Shown here: positions 1 to 13,600 of the stretch, piece by piece
How the letters are laid out: each line of letters opens with the position of its first letter
How positions within the stretch are numbered: position 1 is the first letter of the stretch
Assembly (NCBI GenBank): GCA_037179515.1
Contig: JAXCGZ010015154.1
Coordinates: forward strand, 1-64,000
Source of the DNA: Halocaridina rubra
Taxonomy: Eukaryota > Arthropoda > Malacostraca > Decapoda > Atyidae
Length of the DNA: 64,000 bases
Direction of reading: 5' to 3'
The notes under the pieces: generated by a model
Told to the model about the DNA's origin: nothing
What the model saw: only the letters and a program-made list of their open reading frames with translations
Database searches by the model: none
Position numbers and translations under genes: made by a program

Positions 1-99
1 TTGACAGCATCATTAATGAGTCTGACTGCCTTAGATTCAACCCTATCAAGGAGATAAGTATATGAAGAGGCACCCAAGATATTTAAGCAGTATTCAAAG

Positions 100-1840
100 C
101 AGGGACAGATAAGACCTTTGTAGTTTTTTTTTTCTTTTAAGTAACCGTAAAGAGGAAAAGTAATGACGAAAACGAAATAGAAACCCCAATTTTTATTATG
201 CAAATTTATAAACTTTGAATATGCTATTCCTCCAAGACAAGTTAGAGGCTATATGGATTCCTAATATGTTGGTAGAATTAAGAGGATAATTATCGTTAGT
301 TTCGAAGAGAATAGGGTTATGACTATTAGAAGATAAAGAGATAGCAAGAAGCTGTGTCTTGGAGGCATTAAATTTAACTTAATTATGGGTGCCTCACTCA
401 GATGCCCTCTGCAAATCAGAGTTGAGAGTAAAAGAAAGAGTGATGCGAGTAGCAGATGAATGTTGTGAAGAAAAGGCGGAGGAAAGGTGAAGGGTAGAAT
501 CGTCAGCAAAGGCATGAAGAAGAGAGAAAGATGGGAATTGTAGAAGATCATTGATGAAGAGAAGGAACAGAGTAGGTGAAAGAACAGAGCCTTGTGGAAC
601 ATCACTGATAACAGGAAAAGGGCTAGATGTCGAACCATCGACAACTACAGATATAAAACATTAAAAAAGAAAACTGGAAATCAGAGAACAGAGAGAAGGG
701 GTGAAGCCATAGCCGAGGAGTTTGGACAAAATAGCCTTGTGCCTGACTCTGTTAAAAGGATTAGAGATATCAAGGGCGACGACAAAGGATTCCCCATAGT
801 TCCTCAGAGAAGATAACCATATATGAGTAAGATAGGACAGGAGGTCACTAGTGGATCTTGCCTAGCAAAAACCATGCTGGTGATCAGAGATAAGTGAGTT
901 CTATTCAAGGCATTTCAAGAAGTGGCCACTGAGCAAAGTTTCGAATACTTTAGCAGTAGAATAGGATATGGCAATAGGTCAGTAGTTTTAAGGAATAGAG
1001 CAGTCATCCTTCTTAGGAACAAGTTGAACTAGAACATGCTTCCAAGATGAAGGATAGATACTGGTTAGCAGAATGATGCAAATAAGACTGCAAAGCATGG
1101 GAGCCAGTTTATCTGCGAAATCCTTAACAACCTTGCAAGGAGACCATCGAGACCAGATGCCTTGTTTGTCTTTAATAAGTGAAAGAACCTTATGGACTTT
1201 GCATGAAGAAAGGATAAGGGAGGGCGTAGGATTAGAGAGAGGTAAAGATTGAGGGACAGGTACGTGGGAATCGTTTACAGAGGAGAAGGCAGAAAAATGA
1301 GAGGCAAAAAGAGTGGCTTTGTCAGTGAGGGAGCAAGCTACAGAACCATAAGAATGAATGAGAAGGGGAAAGCTTGAGTTACAGAAGTTCTTGGAGAGAT
1401 TTTTGGCTAAGGACCAGAAACATTTGCCATTAGGAGAGGAATTAAGGTCATCAACTTTCCTTCCTATAAATGAAGCCTTCGACCTTCGAATCTGAGCAGT
1501 ACAGCGATTCCTAACTACAATAAAAGCAGAGCAAGTAAAATCGGAAGGTGAGGCTTGGTAAGACTGCAGTGCCAGATTCCAGGCCTGCATAGCCATGAAG
1601 CATTCATTGTCAACAAAGGTTTAGGAGGAGAGAAAGTTTTTGTAGAGGAGGGGATGTACGCCTCCATACCCGAGGTTATGATATCGGCAACTTTTAGTGC
1701 TTCCTGATCAGGGTTGCGGGACCAAAAGCAGTAGTCATCCCATGGGAAGTCAAAGAGGAAGTTACACAAATCTTCATGTTGGGTACACTCAGAGTGCCAA
1801 ATGCAGCGCTGAGTAGGAGGAATTGGTGGGGGGGGAGCGA
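100..1840 (-). pseudogene. Jockey-type LINE linker and reverse transcriptase remnant
   Basis: The stretch from 1,840 to 1,150 is the linker between endonuclease and RT, containing FPWDDYCFWSRNP near 1,720. RT motifs follow. VPQGSVLSPTLF lies at about 565-600, and the catalytic FADD at 499-510 is preserved in one frame. Reading is interrupted by several frameshifts, so no intact polymerase can be made. The C-terminal RT portion and 3' UTR run off the window edge. Confidence 0.75.
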
Positions 1841-1849
1841 AAATCGAAG

Positions 1850-2640
1850 AGATTGAGATCACAGAGTGCTCAAATTTACCAAGAGGGGAAAGCACAGAAT
1901 AAGAGTAGTTTGAAAGGCTGGAAGTAAGAAATAGGTCAAGAATGTTTGCTGCATGCCTGTGTCGATCGGAAACGCGAGTAGGATGTTTGATAATTTGCTC
2001 CAGATTGTGAGTAATAGAGAAAGCAAGGGACTAACTTCCTCCCACATCAGTGTGAGAAGAATTAACAAACTCACTGTGGTGTACGTGGAAGTCTCTAATA
2101 TACAGTAGTGTGGAATGTTGGTGAGGAGATAGCAAGGACTCATGGCAATGAGGACAGATATACAAAGAAACACGCAAACTATGTAGAGTTTGGAGAACAG
2201 TAGCAGAAGCAAAGGAATATACTGGCAGTGGAGAGATAGATTTTTAACCAGAGAACATCAAAGTCATGAGATTCAAGATCCATGAGCCTTGCAATAGGAG
2301 TGTTAGTGTTGAAGTAGGCACAGACTCCACCTTTGGAACAAAAACGAGAATACAGGTTATAGTGAAAGATTTGAAATGGGTCAGTGGAAGCATAGATAGA
2401 CGGCTGTGTTTCAGATAGGATGAGGAGGTTAGGGAGAGAAGATCCCAAGTGTTATTCTACAGATGAAAGATTGGAGTTCAGGCTATGAATGTCAGAATAG
2501 TAAAGAGTGAAAGAAGCAAATTTATTAGGAGGTGCAAGGTTAAGGGCAGACCCATTACTACCACCAACCATGTCTGCACTCATGCCAGTAGTAGAGCCAA
2601 CAAGATCTTCGGAGATTCTTCGCACCCCTCTATGCCGGGT
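1850..2640 (-). pseudogene. Jockey-type LINE endonuclease (EEP) remnant
   Basis: This encoded the apurinic-like endonuclease that nicks target DNA for target-primed reverse transcription. Visible pieces are the LILSETQ core with the catalytic Glu near 2,410, a GGVCAYF strand near 2,320, and a degenerate serine-aspartate-histidine end (FEHSVIS, where SDH is expected) near 1,865. One in-frame TAA lies at 2,452-2,454, and the frame changes near 2,200 and 1,880. The assignment rests on domain order and motif similarity to Jockey-type LINEs that I associate with decapods. Confidence 0.7.
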
Positions 2641-2930
2641 ACTGGTGACCATAATCTGAGGGCCATTCATAAATAATAACAAATATGAGGAAAAAAGAGG
2701 GAAAACAACAGAAACGGGGTGTTGTGACTTAGCAAATGTAATTGAATAGCAAGAGATGTGTAACGAATACTCCAGAATGTTCGGTGTAGATGTAGGCATA
2801 AGGAAAGAACCATCCTGAAGGAAGACTCAACCTGGAGCTGTCTGGGCCAGTCCTAGTTTAATCCATAATACCTTCAGTCATAGTCTTTCAACAGGCATTG
2901 GTGCCATGGCCAACCTACTAAACATGGTAC

Positions 2931-3384
2931 ACATGGTGAGAATCTTCAGTGGGACAGTTTCTGCATATCTTCCTGACAACACTGAGCCGGTGATTGAGTT
3001 CACTGACTATTTCATGGTAGTACCACCTGCCTCAGTGATTTGTTTGCCCTGATTTGCAGAGAAGGATAAAAGAGTCCCTTGCGGTTTGCAAGGCATTGAC
3101 TAGTTCAGCTTGATAAATATCCCTTCGATGTGTATACATTGAATACCAATTGCTAAGGTGCTCCATGGATCGACCCCAGTTGGGCTTCTTGAAATTCCAT
3201 CGAGTTGGCGGAGCAGAGATTTTGAAAATGTCCAGAATTGTCAGCTTAAGGTGGATCCCATAGTGGTCACCCATTACATGGGGGTGAATTCCCCAAGTAG
3301 CGACTTGCCATAAGGATTCCAGAGTCAGAACACCGCTTTTCGTCCGATCAGGGAATTTAGCAACGTTTGATCTGGTCAGTACTG
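2931..3384 (-). pseudogene. I-like LINE ORF2 fragment (endonuclease C-terminus)
   Basis: The minus-strand reading holds GDHYGIHL (the SDH motif region of the endonuclease, Ser changed to Gly) and the tryptophan-rich RWNFKKPNWGR linker. It aligns with the same region of the nearly intact I-like ORF2 at 56.9-54.1 kb and with the fragment at 63.2-63.6 kb. Only about 450 bp remain. The upstream end joins hAT-type transposase sequence at the same place as in the 63.6-kb copy. Confidence 0.75.
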
Positions 3385-3840
3385 GCATAGGTAAAGAAAA
3401 CTCTTGAATTCTTCTTTAGAAGTCATGCCTGCACACCTGAGGTGTATCCCTTCATTTTGAAACAGTTGTCATACCGTTGTCCACAGATATTTTCAAAATC
3501 CAGCCCTAATGTTTCTATTTCATGTAGAAGATTGTTGTACATTTTTCACATGTTCTACTTTCTACCATAAAAGAAATTGATGAAATGTTCTTAGACTCCA
3601 GCTGAATCATTTGATTGTACGCCAACAGCTAAATATCTAATTACATCGACATTTGCTTCTGATGACTGGTGTCAGGAGTATAGTCAAGAATTACTGGAAA
3701 ATATTTTGCAGCCTTGATTCACAAATGATTTCCTGTAGAATAGTTTGATCCTTTATTTTATTAAGCTCATTCTGGATTCTATTTTCTAGAAAATATCATG
3801 TATTTTATTATTTTGGATTCTTGGCAGATGATCTCGCATT
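3385..3840 (-). pseudogene. hAT-type (DUF4371/ZMYM-like) transposase fragment
   Basis: Minus-strand translation shows AAKYFPVILDYTPDTSHQ near 3,700 and ENICGQRYDNCFKMKGYTSG near 3,460. These are the block I know from DUF4371 zinc-finger MYM-type hAT transposases (GQGYDNG..MKG). Several stops are present, including a TGA a few codons after that block. It is a 5' flank of the I-like fragment, and the same arrangement recurs at 63,655-64,000. Family assignment is from memory of the motif. Confidence 0.65.
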
Positions 3841-3954
3841 ACTGAATCAGACTTTCCTCCCACTTTCCTATCCCATTATTATAATAATAATGTTACCCAT
3901 TTAGCCTTCCATTTTATGGTCCCATGAGGTGTTAAAAGCGTGGAAGCACTATAT

Positions 3955-4518
3955 ACTTTCTTAGCAAATGTAAGGGTAGCCTTCAGGCACATAGTCTAGG
4001 AAATGTTCAGAAGTATTTATTATTGCTATGAGAGGCCAATGCTTGAATATGCAGATCCCTTTTTTAATTCACACTTAAAAAGCACATAGTTAACCTAAAT
4101 AAAGTTCGAAGACATGTCACGACTCTAGTGCCAGAAATACGTAATCCCAGTTATGATGAGAGGCTAAAGGAATTAGAGTTACCATCACTCGAAGCTTGAA
4201 GAATGAAGGGGGATATGTGACGGTTTTTTAATTTCCTTCATGGTTATGACAGAGTGGATAGGGATCGATATATTGATAAGACTGGCACTTGTATTAGGGG
4301 TTATAGTTTGAAGCTTCGTAAGAAAGCTTCTTTGCAGGATGTAAGGATGTACTTTTTTGTGTAAGAGTAGGTGATCATTGGAAATGGCTAAAAGAGGAGG
4401 TAGTTCATGCTAGCTCAATCCATAGTTTTAAGGATTAGTATAAGTATCACAAAGTACCAAATGGAAACGACAATGAGATTGGGAGTTACGAGCATGGGGC
4501 TCTTTCCCGTAAGCACAA
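3955..4518 (+). mobile_element. Old 5'-truncated CR1 3' end
   Basis: The plus strand matches the C-terminal ~170 codons of the CR1 ORF2 seen many times in this window (HGYDRVDRDR region near 4,240). It then has the CR1 3' UTR with the cccgtaagcacaattt end at about 4,506. It is clearly more diverged than the other copies, with several indels and stops, so it is probably one of the older insertions. 3,841-3,954 holds nothing recognisable. Confidence 0.85.
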
Positions 4519-4538
4519 TTTGATAATTACTATTAGGT

Positions 4539-4542
<4 letters not shown>

Positions 4543-4621
<79 letters not shown>
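4543..4621. repeat. (AT)n microsatellite
   Basis: About 79 bp of uninterrupted alternating AT lie between the CR1 tail and the first tRNA-like repeat unit. Confidence 0.98.
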
Positions 4622-4624
<3 letters not shown>

Positions 4625-4841
4625 TAATTTTTTACCCCGACCGGGAGTCGAACCTAGGACTTATACGTACTAAGTCAAGGCGCTACCAACTACACACCAC
4701 AGAAGGTTAAAAGGAATCCAACCTTATAGCTTTTATCAGCTATACTCAGGAATGAACGCATTCTATCTGAATGCCACTATGTTCATATTACAGATTCCCC
4801 AACCTCACTCGTGGCTTCATTTTCGCATTTAATTCAATTCC
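4622..4841 (-). repeat. tRNA-like SINE-type repeat unit, copy 1
   Basis: The tRNA-like part is at 4,633-4,706 on the minus strand. It has a B box of the form GGTTCGACTCC and a degraded A box. The remaining ~135 bp are the family body (gaatgaacgcattct block at 4,750). Copies 1-4 flank long AT tracts and are more diverged than copies 5-10. RNA polymerase III origin is inferred from the two boxes. Confidence 0.8.
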
Positions 4842-4969
4842 CAAGCACATTACATATGTTAAAACATGAATAATTTCTTACCCTGACCAGGACTCGAACC
4901 TAGGACTTAAAATTACTAAGTCAAGGTGCTATCAACTACATACCACAGGAAGGTTAAAAGGAATCCAAC
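4842..4969 (-). repeat. tRNA-like repeat unit, copy 2, split by solo LTR
   Basis: The tRNA-like part is at 4,880-4,953. The unit is interrupted at 4,969 by the solo LTR and resumes at 6,085-6,168 with the ccaaccttatagct block. The 5 bp ccaac is present on both sides of the LTR, showing the LTR landed inside this repeat. This gives the relative order: repeat first, LTR later. Confidence 0.85.
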
Positions 4970-6084
4970 TGTGGAGGATTTCCTGTGTGTTATTACCCTT
5001 CGATCTTATAACCCCCTAAATTCGGAAATCCTGACACGGCTTCAGTAGAGGCCTACCACGATCTCAAAATTAAATCCTCTACCAATAAAATATAATTAAT
5101 ATTACATGCATAAACATACATGCAATTATTTTATATGGGGGTTTATGAACTGCTGATATGTGAATATTTAAATAAACTCTCCTCACCTTTAAGTAAAACT
5201 TCCTCATACAGAATAATAAATTTTCTAACATACATTCTACCTACGAGTGTTCAATTAAATGAGCTCATTCTGTCCCTCACACGTAGTTATAAATATTGTT
5301 AGAAATAAGGTAAATCTGCATTGCATCTGTACTCATCTATCCGGATAACGCTGATGTCGTCAGCAATCACGGGATTCCCAATCAGACTCATTGAATATCT
5401 TCTGATCCACGTATCTCTATCACGTTTTTTACTTGAGAGTCTCGTAACGTCTCACGAAGACAACTAATTACTCTTTAACAAACTTATAAGTACTGTCAAT
5501 GAACACACTAAGCATGAGTGTCTCATATCATCTCGCGAGTACCACTAATAATAAACTTATAAGTACTGTCAACAAACACAGTAAGAATGAGTGCCTCATA
5601 GCATCTCACGACGGCAACTAACTACTCTTTAACAAACTTATAAGTACTGTCAACAAACACAGTAAAAATGAGTGCCTCGTAGCATCTCACGAGTACAACT
5701 AATTATTTGTAAGAAAGTCCCACAAACTCCTCTAGCTTGTTGGGGTCCTTGGTACTATTACTAAGTTGAGTTATGACTTGCTTACAACAGTTCTTTGTTC
5801 AACGAGGCGATGCAATAAGCGTTATCAAGGAGGTGAAGGGTTAATGGCTAAAATCCATTAGTGACCTACATTCCTTTCTCCACGTCTTCTACGGCCAGCC
5901 TCCCTAATAAACTACACATTATACATACGAATATACTTGTATACATGATAGAACTTAATAAGTATACATGCTAAGTCTAAAAGTATACATTCATGCACTT
6001 ACGTTACAATAAACGAAACTATATGCAAAATAACACTTACATAATGTACGTAGAAATAAACTGTCTTGAAATATATTCAAGACA
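4970..6084. mobile_element. Solo LTR 1 (1,115 bp), family unknown
   Basis: The segment begins TGTGGAGGATTT and ends TTCAAGACA, so it has TG..CA termini. It is flanked by a perfect 5-bp duplication, ccaac at 4,965-4,969 and 6,085-6,089. It has no coding capacity, and a second diverged copy is at 24,657-28,031. Termini, duplication and lack of internal region fit a solo LTR left by LTR-LTR recombination. I cannot name the retroelement family. A degenerate internal motif (actgtcaa.aaacacagtaa with aatgagtgcctc) occurs at about 5,490, 5,565 and 5,645, at intervals near 75-80 bp. Confidence 0.85.
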
Positions 6085-6168
6085 CCAACCTTATAGCTTA
6101 TATCTGCTATACTAAGGAATGAACGCATTCTATCTGAATGCCACTATGTTCATATTACAGATTCCCAA
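6085..6168 (-). repeat. Distal part of tRNA-like repeat unit, copy 2
   Basis: It continues the body of copy 2 after the solo LTR, starting with the duplicated ccaac. It runs into an inverted unit at about 6,169, giving a small inverted pair. Confidence 0.8.
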
Positions 6169-8606
<2,438 letters not shown>

Positions 8607-9244
8607 CTATAAGGTTGGATTCCTTTTACACCTTCTGTGGTGTAGTGGTAGAGCCTTGACTTAGTAATCATAAGTCCTAGGTTCGAGTCCCGGTCGGGGT
8701 AAAAAGTTATTCATGTTTTCACATATTGATAATTTCATGGCCCGAATGAGATTGGGATTTGAATTAAATGCTAAAATGAAGCCACGAGTGAGGTTGGGGA
8801 ATCTGTAATATGAACATAGTGGCATTCAGTTAGAATGCGTTCATTCCTAAGTATAGCAGATATAAGCTATAAGATTTGGTTTCCTTTTACACCTTCTGTG
8901 GTGTAGTGGTAGCGCCTAGACTTAGTAATCATAAGTCCTAGGTTCGAGTCCCAGTCGGGGTAAAAAATGATTCATGTTTTCACATATGTAATGTGCTTAT
9001 TTGATAATTTCATGGCCCGAATGAGATTGGGATTTGAATTAAATGCTAAAATGAAGCCACGAGTGAGGTTGGGGAATCTGTAATATGAACATAGTGGCAT
9101 TCAGTTAGAATGCGTTCATTCCTAAGTATAGCAGATATAAGCTATAAGGTTGGATTCCTTTTACACCTTCTGTGGTGTAGTGGTAGCGCCTTGACTTAGT
9201 AATCATAAGTCCTAGGTTCGAGTCCCGGTCGGGGAAAAAAATTA

Positions 9245-9247
<3 letters not shown>
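8607..9247 (+). repeat. Tandem array of three tRNA-like units, plus strand
   Basis: The tRNA-like parts are at 8,631-8,700, 8,892-8,961 and 9,167-9,234. These are the same unit as the left array in opposite orientation, so 7,777-9,247 forms a three-plus-three inverted arrangement. The inversion point near 8,607 joins ataagc to tataaggttgg and is offset by part of a unit, so the centre is not a perfect palindrome. The 8,631 copy has gagcc instead of gcgcc after the A box. Confidence 0.85.

Positions 9248-9295
<48 letters not shown>
9248..9295. repeat. (AT)n microsatellite
   Basis: 48 bp of alternating AT close the inverted repeat array. Confidence 0.98.
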
Positions 9296-9297
<2 letters not shown>

Positions 9298-9683
9298 TAG
9301 CTTTTTTTCTCGTATAGTTTTAACATCATGCCAAGAAACGTGAACCCAATGATTCCTATGTAAAGGATGGCCAACCCAAATATCTTCATGTAAGGAAAAG
9401 TTAACCGTTAACAATCTATGTAATATGAACTTATGTATTGACAAATGAATAATTGAACTAACATAATATTCAATTTTCGTAAAAAATTATGTTAAAAAAA
9501 ATTAGTTATTGAAAGGATACTGCATGGCGATTGCATTACAGAACCATGATAACCTGCCATCCGTATTTCGTTCCATCCACATGAACTGATTTAAATAACC
9601 TTGTAGAAAAGAGCGACTGCATCCTTGAATATTCATAATTTTAGCCTTGTGCTTTGCCCAGTATTATTCTATATATTTTTGTG
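9296..9683. other. No gene recognised
   Basis: AT-rich unique-looking sequence. A short stretch (gtgaacccaatgattcc.atgtaaagga near 9,340) weakly resembles 19,545-19,566, suggesting an old dispersed repeat. Confidence 0.5.
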
Positions 9684-9841
9684 TTACTACCTAATTGTGT
9701 TTACGGGAAAGAGCCCAATGCTCGTATCTTCCCGTCTCCTGAACGGTTCCATTTTGTACTTAGTGATACTTATCACATCTGTCCTTAAAACTATGGATAG
9801 AGAGAGCATTAACTACCTCCTGGCTTAGCGAATTAAAGTTA

Positions 9842-12560
9842 TCAACTACTCTTACACTTAAAAAAGTATTTTCTTACATCCTGCAAAGAAGTTTTCTTAC
9901 GAAGCTTCAAACTATGACCTCTAGTTCTAGAGCCAGCCATATCAAAATATCGATCCCTATCCACTCTATCATAACCATGAAGGAATTTAAAGACTGTCAC
10001 CATATCCCCCCTCACTCTTCTAGCTTCGAGTGATGGTAAGTCTAATTCCCATAGCCTCTCATCATAATTGAGATTGCGTATTTCTGGCACCAGTTTCGTG
10101 GCATGTCTGAACTTTTTCAAGCTTAGCTATATGCTTTTTCAGGTGCGGATTCCAAAAGGAGGCTGCATATTCCAGTTTTGGCCTCACATATGTTACATAA
10201 ATATTTCTGAACATTTCCTTGTCCATGTGCCTGAAGGCTACCCTTACATTTGATAAGAATGCATATGCTGCCCTTACTATGCCATTTATATGTATTTCTG
10301 AAGACAAATCTGCCAGTATGTTTACTCCTCGATCTCTCATTTTCTGTCTCTTGAAGTTGTACTCCAGCCACCGAGTAGTCAAGCTTGGGCCTTCTTGCAC
10401 TTGCACCCATTTTCATTACCTTACATTTTGAAGTATTGAATTTCATTAGCCACTTTTCTGACCACTCATGCAGACTATTTAGATCTTCCTGAAGTTCTCT
10501 ACCATTGTTCTCGTTTCCTACTTTCTTCACAATCTTTGCATCATCTGCAAACATATTCATGAATGAATTTACAGACTCTGGTAGGTCATTTACATATACA
10601 AGGAACAAAAGTGGCCCTAAAACTGAAACCTGTGGAATCCCACTACTAACTCTTCTCCATTCAGACACTGAGTGTCTTACTCTAACCCACTGTTCCCTTC
10701 CTTCTAAGTAAGTTTTTATCCTTTCCAAGAAATTTACACCTATTCTAGCCATTGCTTGCAGCTTTCTAATAAGTTTCCCATGTGGAACATTGTCAAATGC
10801 TTTCTGGAAGTCTAGGAATATGCAATCTGCCCAGCCCTCTCTATCCTGTAAGATTCGGCTTACCTCATCATAAAATTCTAATAAGTTTCTTATGATTGAT
10901 CTACCTTCTCTGAAGCCATGTTGCCTCACTGACAAAAAGTTGAAGGATTCCAAGTGAAGAGAGATATGTTTCCTTAGTAGTTTCTCCATACCTTTGCAAA
11001 CTATGCTGGTCAAGGAAACTGGTCTATAGATCAGAGCCGTATCCCTCCTTCCCTTTTTGAAGATAGGTATCACATTTGCTTGTTTCCAGCATCTTGGAAT
11101 CTTCCCTGACTCCAGTGACTTTTTAAATATGATACCCAGTACCACTTATATTGAGATTGTGCATTTTTTAAGTACTTGAGGGGATATGCCATCAGGACCT
11201 GTAGCTTTATGAACATCTAAATCCATAAGCGCTTTGCATACCTCGGTGGCTGTAAGGTTGATGTTCTCTAATACCGGCCCTTGAGCTTCTATCTCTGCAA
11301 TCTGAGGGGGTGGGGTATTTTCTACTGTAAATACTGACTGAAACTCCTTGTTCAATTGTTTGCAGATCTCTTCATCCATCTCAGTGATGCTTCCATCCGC
11401 TCTCTTTAGCCTTAAAACCTGTTCTTTTACCTACAGTTTTCCTCTGATAAAGCTGTGGAAAAGCTTGGGATTTTCTTTAGCCTTCCTGGTGATGTCCCTC
11501 TCATAGTCTCTCTCTGCCTCTCTTCTTTTACTTAGGTAGTCATTTCTTGCTCTTTTGTAGGTTTGCCAGGCATTTATGTTTTTTCTCCTCCTATACCTTT
11601 TCCAGGATTTGTCTCTCCACTCCTTAGCTCTTTTACACCCATTATCGAACCATTTCTCTCTGGCATGAATTACACCTACTTTGGTGACAGGTATGCAGCA
11701 ATCTACTATCTTCCCATATTTCTCACAAAAGATGTCATACATTTCTTGTACAGATTTGTTGTAACATAAGGTTCTCCAGTCAATAACTGCAAAAATCTCA
11801 TTCATTTTGATGTAATCTCCTTTCGGATAGTTCCTCCTCATGTCCTCAGTGCCTCTACTCTCAGGCAGAATATCTTCAATGATATACTCCATCAACAACA
11901 CACAGTGGTCACTCTTTCCAGTTGGTGGTTCATACTCAATTTTTTCAATATCCAACACATTATCTGTGAATACTAGAACAAGTAGTGATGGCTCATCCAC
12001 ACCCCTGGCCCTCGTTGTCTTGCCCCGAATGAGTCCTCACCACTGTGTGGGTCAAGATTTATCCAATCTATCTCTTTATGATTAAAATCTCCCATTATCA
12101 AAATCCTACATTTTCTCTCCCGTGCCATGTTAACAACTGAGTTTATGACTTCAATAGTACCTATAGGACTTTCCTCATAAACTTCTAGCCTATTCTGGTT
12201 CCTTGGTGGGTTATATACAACATTTATTATAATGCTCTCTGACCCAATATTTATGCGAGCAACAAGAAATTCCTTGAACTCACTTTCTATAACCAAGTTT
12301 ATTTCTTCAACTTGAATCCTTTCACTTATGAGCAGTGGTATCCCTCCACCAGTCCTCTCAGATCTTTCAACTCTTAATATTCTGAAGCCCTTAGGAAAAC
12401 CTGTTACACTGTTTATGTCCTCACTCAACTTAGTCTCTGTAATTGCTACTATATCTGCCTTACTGTTGTGAGTTATATCTTTTAATTCTACTGCCTTACC
12501 AGCTAATCCATCAGCATTTGTGTATAACAATCTTAATGAGGCCCCATCCCCTGATCTTCT
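9842..12560 (-). pseudogene. CR1-A ORF2: endonuclease and reverse transcriptase
   Basis: The endonuclease spans 12,560-11,930 with LLYTNADGLAGK at its start, the AITETK catalytic Glu, MGDFNHKEIDW and KSDHCVLL motifs. Compared with the copy at 48.4 kb it has lost about 51 bp before a frameshift near 12,000. The RT block follows (GPDGISPQVLKK, FLDFQKAFDNVPHG, catalytic FADD near 10,545). The ORF2 frame overlaps the ORF1 C-terminus by tens of bases. Lesions: frameshift near 12,000, TAG at 11,431, stop at 11,146-11,148, frameshifts near 10,342, 10,108 and 9,860. Confidence 0.85.
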
Positions 12561-13580
12561 GTCATTATCTTCTTTATCTCCCCTTTGTCTGGGAGAACTC
12601 CGAAATAAAAATTTTTCTTCTCTTCTTCATTTCTTTCCTCATTTAACCTTCTTGCCTTTTCCAACAAGATTTTGATCTTTCCCATCTCTTCCTGTGTTCT
12701 GTATCGTCTAATAAACACGTCTTCTTGAAGGTCTTTTAGACTTATTTTTCTCAACAATATTTCCCTACATGTTTCCCCTCTCTCAAAGGTTACTTTTGTT
12801 GGTCTCGGCTTTCCTTCCCTCGAATATTTGCCTAGTTGGTGAATGTTTGCAATATCCTCAGGACCACAAACTACTCCAAGCTTTCTTATCAGGTCTACAA
12901 TCTTAGCTTTATTTTCTTCAAGTCTCCCCTGCCATGTTGGCTCCTGGGATTCGCTTATGCCTGAGATTACCACTGTCTTCTCTTTATCAAGTGCCTGTTT
13001 AATCAGTGGATTTGCCCTTTCCATCACAACGTCTTTCATTTTTTTCGATTACTGTCTCTTTATAGTCAACTGTTTGTATGTTTTCCAGTGCCACCACCTT
13101 TACAGTCTCTTTTACTGCCACATTCCCCTTTAGTGCATCAGCAAAGGAAGTTTTGATGGCATCATGTTCCATATTCAGCTCCTGGAACTCTTTTCTAAAC
13201 TGTTCAGTGTTTTCCTTAATCCGGATATTCAAAGCTGCAATCTCGTCTCTCTCAGAAGAGAGCAGTGAACTGACATCTAATTCATATAGGTTGTCATTCA
13301 GCTGTTTGTTTTTATCTTCTTGATTAGAAATTCTGGTTTCTAGTTCACTCTTTTCTCCTTCCAGCTTCTTTATTTGTTTTTCTAATTCCTTTCTCTCCTG
13401 ACCTTGTGTTTTATTTGCTTCCTCCAAAAATCTTATTTCTTCTCTGAGTGTTTCATTCTCTTTCATTTCTCTATCCATATTCCGAATTTTATCATCAAGG
13501 CTTATAACCAATGCCTCTAAATCCTTGATTTTCTGTTTTAGTCTCCTAATAGCTACCCCTCCTCCCGACCCATGGGTGGG
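12533..13580 (-). pseudogene. CR1-A ORF1: coiled coil plus RRM-like protein
   Basis: ORF1 proteins of this class bind element RNA and act as chaperones. The N-terminal part (about 13,550-13,050) is highly charged with a heptad-like pattern (KKLEGEKSELETRI), predicting a coiled coil. It is followed by an RRM-like block (KTVVISGISESQEPTW, then RPTKVTFERGETCREILLR) and a basic C-terminal part. A frameshift at about 13,030 in a T run separates the halves. A reading frame upstream of 13,511 continues to about 13,560 without a clear ATG. The same RRM block is seen at 49.15-49.23 kb. Confidence 0.7.
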
Positions 13581-13600
13581 AGAGGTTTGGGACAGAGATA

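Larger units (their letters stand above)
1..2830 (-). mobile_element. Degraded Jockey-type non-LTR retrotransposon
   Basis: Translated minus-strand fragments give an endonuclease remnant, a linker and a reverse transcriptase remnant in the correct order for a Jockey-type LINE, running from about 2.8 kb down to the window edge. The frame changes repeatedly and stop codons are present, so the copy is dead. The 3' part lies beyond base 1. The I-like fragment begins upstream near 2,931. The 5' end is placed loosely, because about 100 bp between 2,810 and 2,930 match nothing I recognise. Confidence 0.8.
9684..13600 (-). mobile_element. CR1 element A, near full length, inactivated
   Basis: This is the most complete CR1 here. 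Reading the minus strand it has ORF1 (13.58-12.53 kb), ORF2 with endonuclease (12.56-11.95 kb), and RT with C-terminal domain (11.9-9.84 kb). A short 3' UTR contains cccgtaaacacaattaggta. Frameshifts and stops in both ORFs show it is dead. CR1 is assigned from the ORF2 ending (RDRYFDMAGSRTRGHSLKLR), the ORF1 architecture and the lack of poly(A). The 5' limit is uncertain. Confidence 0.85.

Noticed and set aside
8631..8700. Functional tRNA gene (several similar places 4.6-9.2 kb)
   Set aside because: A and B boxes, D stem and anticodon-like stem are visible, but the acceptor stem does not pair and the T stem has a mismatch. The sequence is part of a 271-bp repeat, so it is a tRNA-derived repeat.
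10219..10711. Plus-strand frames across CR1 copies (also 15,049-15,512, 16,357-16,820, 17,665-18,128, 60,228-60,434)
   Set aside because: Recurrent antisense shadows of the CR1 RT frame, present in every copy for that reason.
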